Shown piece after piece: positions 26,869 through 34,551 of a DNA stretch of 39,339 nucleotides. The DNA is from Verrucomicrobiaceae bacterium (lineage in GTDB: Bacteria; Verrucomicrobiota; Verrucomicrobiia; Chthoniobacterales; JAATET01). How positions within the stretch are numbered: the first letter of the stretch is position 1; each line of letters opens with the position of its first letter. Made by a program: the position numbers and the translations under genes. The DNA lies in assembly GCA_027488755.1 (NCBI GenBank), contig JAIYAZ010000098.1:1-39339 (forward strand), written 5' to 3'. Below the pieces are notes generated by a model that was given only the letters and a program-made list of their open reading frames with translations, was not told the DNA's origin and made no database searches.

Positions 26869-27957
26869 ATGAAAGACGGCATGACCTACGCCCCCCAGGG
26901 CCGCCCCGCCCCGGTGGTGAAACCCGGCGAATTCCTCTTCGCCGCCACCCACCTCGACCACGGCCACATCTACGGCCAATGCCAGGGCCTCCTCGAAGCC
27001 GGCGGCACCCTCGTCGCCGTGCACGACCCCGACCCCGCCAAGGTCGCCGCCTTCCTCGCGAAGTTCCCCGGCGTCAAAGTCGCCGCCCGCCTCGAGGACA
27101 TCCTCGACGACCCCGCCATCCTCCTCGTCGCCGCCGCCGCCATCCCGAACCTCCGCGGCCCCCTCGGCCTCCGCGTGATGGCCGCCGGCAAGGATTACTT
27201 CACCGACAAAACCCCCTTCACCACCCTCAACCAGCTCGCCGCCGCCCGCGCCGCCGCCGCCGCCACCGGCCGCAAATACATGGTCTACTACAGCGAGCGC
27301 CTCCACGTGGAATGCGCCACCGTCGCCGCCCAACTTGTCCGCGACGGCGCCATCGGCCGCGTCATCCAATGCATCGGCTTCGGCCCCCACCGGCTCAGCG
27401 CCAGCGCGCGACCCGACTGGTTCTTCCGCCACGAGGAATACGGCGGCATCCTCTGCGACATCGGCAGCCACCAGAGCGAGCAATTCCTCTTCTTCACCGG
27501 CTCCAATGACGCCCGGGTAAACTTCAGCGCCGTCGGCAACTTCGCGCATCCCGCGCACCCCGAGCTCGAAGACTTCGGCGAAGCCTCCCTCACCGGCGAC
27601 GGCGGCGCCTCCGGCTACTACCGCGTCGACTGGTTCACCCCCGACGGCCTGCGCAGTTGGGGCGACGGCCGCACCTTCCTCCTCGGCACCGAGGGCACCA
27701 TCGAACTCCGCAAATACCTCGAAGTCGCGGCCGACGACCCCGCCGGCGACCAACTCATCCTCGTGGACGGCCGCGGCGAACACCGCATCCCCTGCGGCGG
27801 CCGGGCCGGCTTCCCCTTCTTCGGCGAACTCATCCTCGACGTCCTCAACCGCACCGAACTCGCCATGACCCAGGCCCACGCCTTCAAGGCCGCCGAACTC
27901 TGCCTCCTCGCCCAGGCCCAGGCAAAACGACTCGCCGCCCCGCCCCCGATCCGCTAG
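26869..27957 (+). CDS. Divergent Gfo/Idh/MocA family oxidoreductase (second)
   Basis: A 362-residue member of the same superfamily but an unusual one. The glycine-rich GxGxxG nucleotide loop is replaced by a histidine-rich stretch AATHLDHGHIYGQ (25-37), and the usual EKP is DKT (113-115) in FTDKTPFTT. The C-terminal half is recognisable (GGILCDIGSHQSEQFLFF). Proteins with this variant recur beside ordinary Gfo/Idh genes in catabolic clusters, so it is probably functional with a modified site rather than decayed; cofactor use is uncertain. ATG 26869 is taken; a second in-frame ATG at 26881 is possible. It lies 30 bases after the first dehydrogenase. Confidence 0.85.
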   Translation: MKDGMTYAPQGRPAPVVKPGEFLFAATHLDHGHIYGQCQGLLEAGGTLVAVHDPDPAKVAAFLAKFPGVKVAARLEDILDDPAILLVAAAAIPNLRGPLGLRVMAAGKDYFTDKTPFTTLNQLAAARAAAAATGRKYMVYYSERLHVECATVAAQLVRDGAIGRVIQCIGFGPHRLSASARPDWFFRHEEYGGILCDIGSHQSEQFLFFTGSNDARVNFSAVGNFAHPAHPELEDFGEASLTGDGGASGYYRVDWFTPDGLRSWGDGRTFLLGTEGTIELRKYLEVAADDPAGDQLILVDGRGEHRIPCGGRAGFPFFGELILDVLNRTELAMTQAHAFKAAELCLLAQAQAKRLAAPPPIR

Positions 27958-27993
27958 GTCTTTATCTCCCCCGACCATCCAACCCATCCCCTG

Positions 27994-28800
27994 ATGCATC
28001 TTTTCTCCCTCGAAAACGACGTCGCCGTCGTCATCGGCGCCACCGGCATTCTCGGCGGCTCCATGGCCGAAGCCCTCGCCCGCGCCGGCGCGAAGGTCGC
28101 CGTCGGCGGCCGCTCCCGCGAACGCGGCCAGGCCTGCGTGGACCGCATCCGCGCCGGCGGCGGCAGCGCCGCCTTCTTCGAAATCGACGCCGTGTCCCCC
28201 GCCAGCCTCCGCGCCGCCCACACCGCCATCGACTCCGCCCTCGGCGCGCCCACCGTCCTCGTCAACGCCGCCGGCGGCAACGACCCCAAGGTCACCGTCA
28301 CCGCCGAAAACCCCTTCGAAGCCATCAGCCCCGACGACTGGCGCGCCGCCTTTGACCTCAACCTCGTCGGCGGAGCCCTCCTCCCCTGCCAGGAATTCGG
28401 CCCCGCCATGATCCGCCGCGGCCGCGGCAGCATCATCAACATCGCCAGCGTCTCCGCCCACCTCCCGCTCTCCCGCGTCGTCACCTACTCCGCCGCGAAG
28501 GCCGCCGTCCTCAGCCTCACCCAGTTCCTCGGCCGCGAATGGGGCCCGCACGGCGTGCGCGTCAACTCCCTCACCCCCGGCTTCTTCCCCGCCGAGCAAA
28601 ACCGCAAACTCCTCTTCCAGGACGACGGCACACCCACCGACCGCACCCGCGCCATCTGGGGCCACACCCCCATGGCCCGCTTCGGCACCCCCGAGGAACT
28701 TCACGGCGCCCTCATCTTCCTCGCCTCCCACCACGCCAGCAGCTTCGTCACCGGCACCGACATTCGCGTCGACGGCGGCTTCCTCTCGCAGACCATTTAG
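27994..28800 (+). CDS. SDR family oxidoreductase resembling D-mannonate oxidoreductase / fructuronate reductase
   Basis: A 268-residue short-chain dehydrogenase. The cofactor loop is GATGILGGSMAEALA, the NNAG-type motif appears as VLVNAAGGNDPKVT, and the catalytic Ser and Tyr-x3-Lys lie in INIASVSA and TYSAAKAAV. The C-terminus is GTDIRVDGGF. The NAAGGNDPK signature is typical of SDR-type mannonate/fructuronate oxidoreductases (Bacillus YjmF/UxuB-like), which interconvert fructuronate and mannonate in hexuronate breakdown. The substrate remains an inference. It lies 36 bases after the second Gfo/Idh gene and 5 bases before the LarA-like gene. Confidence 0.88.
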   Translation: MHLFSLENDVAVVIGATGILGGSMAEALARAGAKVAVGGRSRERGQACVDRIRAGGGSAAFFEIDAVSPASLRAAHTAIDSALGAPTVLVNAAGGNDPKVTVTAENPFEAISPDDWRAAFDLNLVGGALLPCQEFGPAMIRRGRGSIINIASVSAHLPLSRVVTYSAAKAAVLSLTQFLGREWGPHGVRVNSLTPGFFPAEQNRKLLFQDDGTPTDRTRAIWGHTPMARFGTPEELHGALIFLASHHASSFVTGTDIRVDGGFLSQTI

Positions 28801-28805
28801 TTTCC

Positions 28806-30086
28806 ATGCCCGTCCCCCACGCGACCGCCCCCGAGCCCGCCTCCCTCACTCCTGACCAGGTCGACGCCGTCCTCGACGCGTTCGTCGCGGAGAATCCCCT
28901 CGCCGGCCAGCGCGTCCTCCTCATCGTCCCCGACGGCACCCGCACCGCGCCCATCGGCACCCTCTTCCGGGGCCTCCACGCCCGCGTCGGCCGCGCCACC
29001 CGCGCCTTCGACGTCATGATCGCCCTCGGCACCCACCCGCCGATGAGCGACGAGGCCATCAACGAACGCCTCGAAATCACCCCCGCCGAACGCGCCACCA
29101 CCTTCGCCGGCGTCACCGTCCACAACCACACCTGGGACCAGCCCGAAACCCTCGAGGAAATCGGCCGCATCCCCGCCGCGGAAATCGCCGCCCTCTCCGG
29201 CGGCCTCTTCTCCCAGGAGGTCCCCGTGCACATCAACCGCCGCGTCAACGACTACGACGTCCTCCTCGTCATCGGCCCCGTCTTCCCCCACGAAGTCGTC
29301 GGCTTCTCCGGCGGCAACAAATACTTCTTCCCCGGCATCGCCGGCCCCGAAATCCTCAACTTCTTCCACTGGCTCGGCGCCGTCGTCACCAACCCGATGA
29401 TCATCGGGAACAAATGGACCCCCGTGCGCAAGGTCGTCGACCGCGCCGCCGCGTTCATCAAACAACGCCGCCTCTGCCTCGCCGCCGTCGTCGACGGCCC
29501 CCGCTTCGCCGGCCTCTTCGCCGGCACCCCCGAGGCCGCGTGGGACGCCGCCAGCGACCTCTCCGCGCAGATCCACATCACCCGCAAACCCCGCCCGTTC
29601 AAGACCGTCCTCTCCTGCGCCCCGCCCATGTATGACGAGCTCTGGGTCGCCGGCAAATGCATGTATAAACTCGAGCCCGTCGTCGCCGACGGCGGCGAGC
29701 TCATCATCTACGCCCCCCACCTCCACGAGATCTCCGTCGTCCACGGCCGCCTCATCCGCGAAATCGGCTACCACTGCCGCGACTACTTCCTCCAGCAGTG
29801 GGACCGCTTCAAGGACTACCCCTGGGGCGTCCTCGCGCACTCCACCCACGTCCGCGGCATCGGCACCTACCAGCACGGCGTGGAATTCCCCCGCGTCCAG
29901 GTCACCCTCGCCTCGCAGATCCCGCCAGACGTCTGCCACGCCATCAACCTCGGCTACCGCGACCCTGCCACGATCAACCCCGCCGACTTCGCCGACCGCG
30001 AGGACGACGGCGTCCTCTACGTCCCGAAGGCCGGCGAACGCCTCTTCCACCTCGAAAACCTCCCCGCCTGGTCCGGCGGCGCGTAA
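28806..30086 (+). CDS. LarA-superfamily nickel-dependent racemase/epimerase (DUF2088)
   Basis: A 426-residue homologue of lactate racemase LarA. D43-x-T-R46 (VPDGTR) and H77 (GTHPP) match the substrate-site residues. H162, K172 (FSGGNKYFFPG) and H188 (NFFHWL) keep exactly the 10- and 16-residue spacing of LarA His174, Lys184 and His200, which hold the nickel-pincer nucleotide. K284 aligns with Lys298. The catalytic Tyr294-Gln295 position reads W280-V281 in ELWVAGK. It should therefore bind the cofactor but act on another 2-hydroxy acid. Its neighbours suggest an aldonic or uronic acid. The larB/larC/larE cofactor genes are not in the window. Confidence 0.88.
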   Translation: MPVPHATAPEPASLTPDQVDAVLDAFVAENPLAGQRVLLIVPDGTRTAPIGTLFRGLHARVGRATRAFDVMIALGTHPPMSDEAINERLEITPAERATTFAGVTVHNHTWDQPETLEEIGRIPAAEIAALSGGLFSQEVPVHINRRVNDYDVLLVIGPVFPHEVVGFSGGNKYFFPGIAGPEILNFFHWLGAVVTNPMIIGNKWTPVRKVVDRAAAFIKQRRLCLAAVVDGPRFAGLFAGTPEAAWDAASDLSAQIHITRKPRPFKTVLSCAPPMYDELWVAGKCMYKLEPVVADGGELIIYAPHLHEISVVHGRLIREIGYHCRDYFLQQWDRFKDYPWGVLAHSTHVRGIGTYQHGVEFPRVQVTLASQIPPDVCHAINLGYRDPATINPADFADREDDGVLYVPKAGERLFHLENLPAWSGGA

Positions 30087-30111
30087 AAATCCCCCCCGCA
30101 AAAATCCCCCC

Positions 30112-31596
30112 ATGAGCCAAAAACCCTCCCTCTTCACGCTCCCCGACGGCCGGAACGTCTTCGTCACCTTCGCCCTCGTCAGCTCGCTGTTTCTCCTCTG
30201 GGGATTCTGCAACGGCATGATCGACGTGATGGACAAGCACTTCCAGGAGGAGCTGCACCTCACCCTCTCGCAGTCCGCCTGGGTCCAGTTCGCCCACTAC
30301 CTCGGCTACTTCCTCATGGCCCTCCCCGCCGGCTGGCTCGCGAGCAAACTCGGCTACCGCGGCGGCATCATCGCCGGCCTCCTCATGGTCGCCGCCGGCG
30401 GCCTCTGGTTCATCCCCGCGACCCACATCGCCGCCTTCTGGGCCTTCCTCCTCGGCGTCTGCCTCATCGCCGCCGGCCTCACCTTCCTCGAAACCGTCGC
30501 CAACCCCTACACCACCGTCCTCGGCCCGAAGGAATACGCCGCCACCCGCATCAACCTCGCCCAATCCTGCAACGGCATCGGTTGGGTCTTCGGCCCCATC
30601 GCCGGCGCCGCCTTCTTCTACTCCACCGACTCCCAGGGCCGCAGCACCGGCTCGGAAACGCTCTGGATCCCCTACGCCGCCGTCGCCGGCGTCGTCCTCC
30701 TCCTCGCCATCGTGTTCTGGTTCGCCAAGGTGCCCGACATCAAAAGCGAGGACTCCTACCAGGTCGAAGCCGCCGACACCGCCCTCCCCGCCGCGCCCGC
30801 CACCCGCGGAGCCCTCACCCTTCTCTGGCTCAACCTCGTCGTGCTCGCCGCGTCGTTCGGCATGATCTTCACCGCCATCGCCACCATCTTCGACCGCGAC
30901 GAATCCCACGTGCTCTGGATCTTCCTCGGCAGCTCCCTCCTCACGCTCGCCGTCCTCTCCGTCCGCTTCGCCGCCCGCGCCCGCCACATCGACGGCCACA
31001 GCATCTGGGCCCACCCGCACTTCTCCTCCGCGACCCTCACCCAGTTTTTCTACGTCGCCGCGCAGTCCGGCATCTTCGCCTACTTCATCAACTACATGAC
31101 CTCCGAGGCCCCGGTGAAAATCACCAACGCCCAGGCCTCCCAGCTCGCCTCCGTCGGTTTCATCTGCTTCCTCGTCGGCCGCTTCATCGGCGCCGGCCTC
31201 ATGAAAAAATTCCCCGCCCACTCCGTGCTCGGGATCTTCGGCGTCGCCAACGTCCTCATGTGCGCCCTCGTCTTTCTCCAGCTCGGCTGGGTCTCCGTCG
31301 TCGCCGTCTTCGCCGGCTACTTCTTCATGTCCATCATGTTCCCGACGATCTTCGCCCTCGGCATCTTCGGCCTCGGCGAACGCGCCAAGCAGGCCTCCGC
31401 CTACATCGTCATGGCCATCATGGGCGGCGCCATCATGCCGAAGCTAATGGGCCACATCTGCGACGTCTACGGCGTCTCCCACGGGTTCATCGTCCCGCTC
31501 GTCTGCTTCATCGTCGTCACGCTCTACGGCTTCAATTGGCGCCGCCTCAGCCAGGCCGACGCCGTCCGCGGCCTCGCCGTCACCGGCGGCCACTAG
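30112..31596 (+). CDS. FucP-type sugar MFS transporter
   Basis: A 494-residue major facilitator with about 12 helices, resembling L-fucose:H+ symporter FucP and glucose/galactose GluP. Diagnostic segments: FLLWGFCNGMIDVMDKHFQEEL in helix 1, YFLMALPAGWLASKLGYRGG, FLETVANPYTTVLGP in helix 5, and NLAQSCNGIGWVFGPIAG. The central cytoplasmic loop is long and acidic. It imports a sugar by proton symport; the specific sugar is not readable. ATG 30112 is preceded by a duplicated AAAAATCCCCCC (30085-30096 and 30100-30111) with no ribosome-binding site. It closes the catabolic block. Confidence 0.9.
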   Translation: MSQKPSLFTLPDGRNVFVTFALVSSLFLLWGFCNGMIDVMDKHFQEELHLTLSQSAWVQFAHYLGYFLMALPAGWLASKLGYRGGIIAGLLMVAAGGLWFIPATHIAAFWAFLLGVCLIAAGLTFLETVANPYTTVLGPKEYAATRINLAQSCNGIGWVFGPIAGAAFFYSTDSQGRSTGSETLWIPYAAVAGVVLLLAIVFWFAKVPDIKSEDSYQVEAADTALPAAPATRGALTLLWLNLVVLAASFGMIFTAIATIFDRDESHVLWIFLGSSLLTLAVLSVRFAARARHIDGHSIWAHPHFSSATLTQFFYVAAQSGIFAYFINYMTSEAPVKITNAQASQLASVGFICFLVGRFIGAGLMKKFPAHSVLGIFGVANVLMCALVFLQLGWVSVVAVFAGYFFMSIMFPTIFALGIFGLGERAKQASAYIVMAIMGGAIMPKLMGHICDVYGVSHGFIVPLVCFIVVTLYGFNWRRLSQADAVRGLAVTGGH

Positions 31597-31620
31597 GGCC
31601 GCCCGCGCCCGCCCGCCGCG

Positions 31621-34446
31621 CTACTGCGCGGCGGCTTCGACCTCGACCGGCCCCGTGATCCCCGCCGGCCGGCCCGGCTCCGTCTCCACGACCACGCTCA
31701 CCGTGCGCTTGTCACCCGGCGGCAGGTCCACCACGAGCGGCCCGGGCGCAAACGCGTCCTTCCGCCCCACGGACTTATCGTCGAGCCACACCTCGGCCTT
31801 GCCCGTGATTTCACGGAACGCCAGCCGCCCGCCCTCGCGCCGCTGCTGACTGTGCGGCTGGAAGCTCGCGCGGAAGATCGCAAACGTGCCGTCCGCAAAC
31901 TTCTGCGCCGTTCCAGCGGAGACCGTCACCCAGCTGTTCATGTCGTTGTCCGCGATGGTCTGCGTCGCGTCCGGCCGCTCGGCCGTCACCGGCGACATGC
32001 GCCACCGCTGCACCGCCAGCCGCGGCGACTCCTCCGGCACAAACGCCGGCCGCGGCACGCCGCGCACCGCCACGGTCACCTCCGCCGGCTCCACGCCCGG
32101 CGCACTCGCGCGCAGCCGAAGCTCGCCCTGACCGTTCACCTGCGATTGCAGGATCACCTGCGCGAGCCCGTTGAAAAGCTTGCGCGCATCGCCCTTCTCG
32201 GGATCGTGGCAGTTCGGGTCGCCGTTGCCGTGGCCGATGATCGCCCCCGGCCCGGTGAGCGCAAAGGTCACCGGCAGATGCGTCGTCGGCACCGGCCGGC
32301 CCTTCGCGTCGAGCGCGCGCACCGTCACCGGCAGCGCATCGCGACCGTCGCCGGCGAGTTGCGCGCGGTCGGGAATCAGCTCCAGCCGCACGGGCTCACC
32401 CGTCGTCTCCACGGCCGTCCGCGCGACCTCGCGGCCGTCCTTCTTCGCCACCGCCTCAAGCCGGCCGGGCGCGTAGGGCACGTCCCAAGAAATAAACTCA
32501 AACCGATCCACCGGCTTCTCGCCGATGACCTTGCCGTTCAGCGAAAGCGTGACGGTGTCCGCGTTTGTGATCGCCATCACCTTGATCGGCTGGCCCTCGC
32601 GGCCCGGCCAGTTCCAGTGCGGGATGAGCTCGAGCACCGGTCGGTCGAGCCAGAACGCCTGCCGCATGAAATACGCCGACTTCGGAAAGCCGCACGTGTC
32701 CATGATGCCGAAGAACGAACTCACCGACGGCCACGTGAACGGCGTGGGCTCGCCGCGGTAATCAAACCCCGTCCACACAAACCCGCCCGCGAGCCACGGC
32801 CGCTCGGCGATCTCCTGCCAGGCCTTGCGGTGCGTCGCGCCCCAGCTCGGGGTTTGCGTGTCGTAGCTGTCGAGCACGTGCGCCGCCTTGTCCGTCGTAA
32901 ACTCGCCGCGCGTCATCAGCGCCGAGGTGTCCTCGGAACTCGTCAGCGCGAGCGTCGGATTCTCGCGGCGGAAGCGGTCGTAGGCGCCGATCTGGTAGTT
33001 GAACCCGACCACGTCCACCGCATGCGCCACGGTCTTCGGGGCGAACAACCCGCCGTTCATCGCCGCCGTCACCGGCCGCGTCGCGTCGAGCTGCCGCACG
33101 ACGTCCGCCATGCGCCGCACCATTTCGTAGCCCTGCTCGGTGCCCTGCATCGGCTCCTCGTTGAACACCGACCACAGGATCACGCTTGGGTGGTTGCGGT
33201 CGCGCCGCACCATCCACTCAAGCTGCCGCACGTATTCCGGCGTGGGGTTGAAGATGCGGTTCTCGTCCATCACGAGCATCCCCAGCCGGTCGCAGGCCTC
33301 AAGAAATTCCTTCGCCGGCGGGTTGTGCGCGCAGCGATACGCGTTCGAGCCCATTTCCTTGAGCCGGCGAATGCGGAAGTCCCAGAGCGACGCCGGCACC
33401 GCCACGCCCACGCCCGCGTGGTCCTGGTGGTTGCACGTGCCCTTGAGCACGAGCGGCTTGTCGTTGAGGAAAAACCCCTTGTCCACGTCGAAGCGGATCG
33501 TGCGGAAACCCGCCGGCGTCGTCTCCTCGTCCGTCACGCGATCGCCGACCTTCGTGCGCGTCACCACGCGGTAAAGATTCGGCTCGTCCACCGACCACAG
33601 CTTCGGATTTTCCACCGGGATCGCATACGTGGCCACGCCCCGGCGCAACCCCGCGACCTCCACCTCGCCGCCGCCGCGCGCGACCTCGCGCCCCGCCGCG
33701 TCAAGCACCACGCTCTCCACGCCCGCGCGCGCCGGCTTGTCGCCGGAATTCTCCACCGTGACCTCGACCGGGATCGTCCACTTGCCGTCGGCCCCGCGCA
33801 CCGGCTGCGCAAACACGCCGTCCGTCACGATGTGCACGGCATCCCGCTTCACCAGCCACGTGTGCCGGTAAATGCCGCCGCCCTCATACCACCAACCCTC
33901 CTGCTCGTCGGCATCGACGCGCACGGCGATGGAGTTGATCTCGTTGCCAAAGCGCACGAGCGAGGTCACGTCCACATACATCGACGTGTAACCGCAGAAG
34001 TTGCGGTGAATGAGCGTGCCGTTCAGCCAGATCGTCGCGTGCGTCGCGATGCCGTCGAACCGCAGCTCGAAATGCCGCCCGCGCTCCGCGGGATCGAGCC
34101 GGAAATAGCGCCGATACCACGCGAACCCGCGCGGCCGGTAGCCCTGCGAGACGTTGGCCTGCGGGTCAAACGGCCCCTCCACCACCCAGTCGTGCGGCAG
34201 ATCGACCTGCCGCCAGTCCGTGTCGTCGAAGTCCGGCGACGCCGCCCCGCGCGCCGTGCCGGCCTTCGCGTTGTTGTAGGTGGCCCCGTGCCCCTTCACC
34301 TCGGGGAACGGAATGTCCCCCAAATGAAACCGCCAGCCCGGGTCGAGGGAAAGCACTTCACGGGAACCTTCGGCGGAAAGACCGCCGGGGGCGGCGACGG
34401 CGGCGGAGAACATCATCATGGCAGGGAAACAACGCAGGGGGATCAT
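31621..34446 (-). CDS. Glycoside hydrolase family 2 protein (beta-galactosidase type)
   Basis: A 941-residue exported GH2 enzyme. The signal peptide (about 1-25) is followed by the sugar-binding domain (LPHDWVVEGPFDP ... YRRYFRL), an Ig-like domain, and the TIM barrel with KGTCNHQDHAGVG and RCAHNPP. The acid/base is E430 in VFNEEP, and the probable nucleophile is E505 in TSSEDTSALMTRGEF. C-terminal DUF4982-like and Ig-like modules (VTLSLNGKVIG, PVTVRALDAKGRPVP) and a final beta-rich region follow. It releases beta-linked sugars, probably galactose, from oligosaccharides or glycans. It is convergent with the FucP transporter 24 bases away. It may supply that system's sugar, but the two are on opposite strands. 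Confidence 0.92.
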   Translation of the reverse strand: MIPLRCFPAMMMFSAAVAAPGGLSAEGSREVLSLDPGWRFHLGDIPFPEVKGHGATYNNAKAGTARGAASPDFDDTDWRQVDLPHDWVVEGPFDPQANVSQGYRPRGFAWYRRYFRLDPAERGRHFELRFDGIATHATIWLNGTLIHRNFCGYTSMYVDVTSLVRFGNEINSIAVRVDADEQEGWWYEGGGIYRHTWLVKRDAVHIVTDGVFAQPVRGADGKWTIPVEVTVENSGDKPARAGVESVVLDAAGREVARGGGEVEVAGLRRGVATYAIPVENPKLWSVDEPNLYRVVTRTKVGDRVTDEETTPAGFRTIRFDVDKGFFLNDKPLVLKGTCNHQDHAGVGVAVPASLWDFRIRRLKEMGSNAYRCAHNPPAKEFLEACDRLGMLVMDENRIFNPTPEYVRQLEWMVRRDRNHPSVILWSVFNEEPMQGTEQGYEMVRRMADVVRQLDATRPVTAAMNGGLFAPKTVAHAVDVVGFNYQIGAYDRFRRENPTLALTSSEDTSALMTRGEFTTDKAAHVLDSYDTQTPSWGATHRKAWQEIAERPWLAGGFVWTGFDYRGEPTPFTWPSVSSFFGIMDTCGFPKSAYFMRQAFWLDRPVLELIPHWNWPGREGQPIKVMAITNADTVTLSLNGKVIGEKPVDRFEFISWDVPYAPGRLEAVAKKDGREVARTAVETTGEPVRLELIPDRAQLAGDGRDALPVTVRALDAKGRPVPTTHLPVTFALTGPGAIIGHGNGDPNCHDPEKGDARKLFNGLAQVILQSQVNGQGELRLRASAPGVEPAEVTVAVRGVPRPAFVPEESPRLAVQRWRMSPVTAERPDATQTIADNDMNSWVTVSAGTAQKFADGTFAIFRASFQPHSQQRREGGRLAFREITGKAEVWLDDKSVGRKDAFAPGPLVVDLPPGDKRTVSVVVETEPGRPAGITGPVEVEAAAQ

Positions 34447-34456
34447 GGGGGGAGAA

Positions 34457-34518
34457 TGCCCGGGGGATTGGGCGAAGGGGGGATTCGCCGCCGACCCTAT
34501 GCGGAAAATCCCCGGGCA
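34457..34518. repeat. Long-loop inverted repeat between leuA and the GH2 gene
   Basis: TGCCCGGGGGATT (34457-34469) and AATCCCCGGGCA (34507-34518) are complementary over 12 bases with one extra G, enclosing 37 bases. It lies in the 105-base gap between the leuA stop and the GH2 start, so it may end leuA transcription or act as an operator for GH2. There is no T-tract. Confidence 0.45.
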
Positions 34519-34551
34519 ATCCAGCCCGTTTCACGCGCCGCCGCGGCCGCG

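Noticed and set aside
25552-28734. A 1060-codon open frame on the minus strand opposite the catabolic genes
   Set aside because: It lies antisense to well-recognised dehydrogenase and SDR genes. The translation is Gly/Ala/Glu/Asp-rich low complexity, as expected when a strand with C/G-biased third positions is read backwards.
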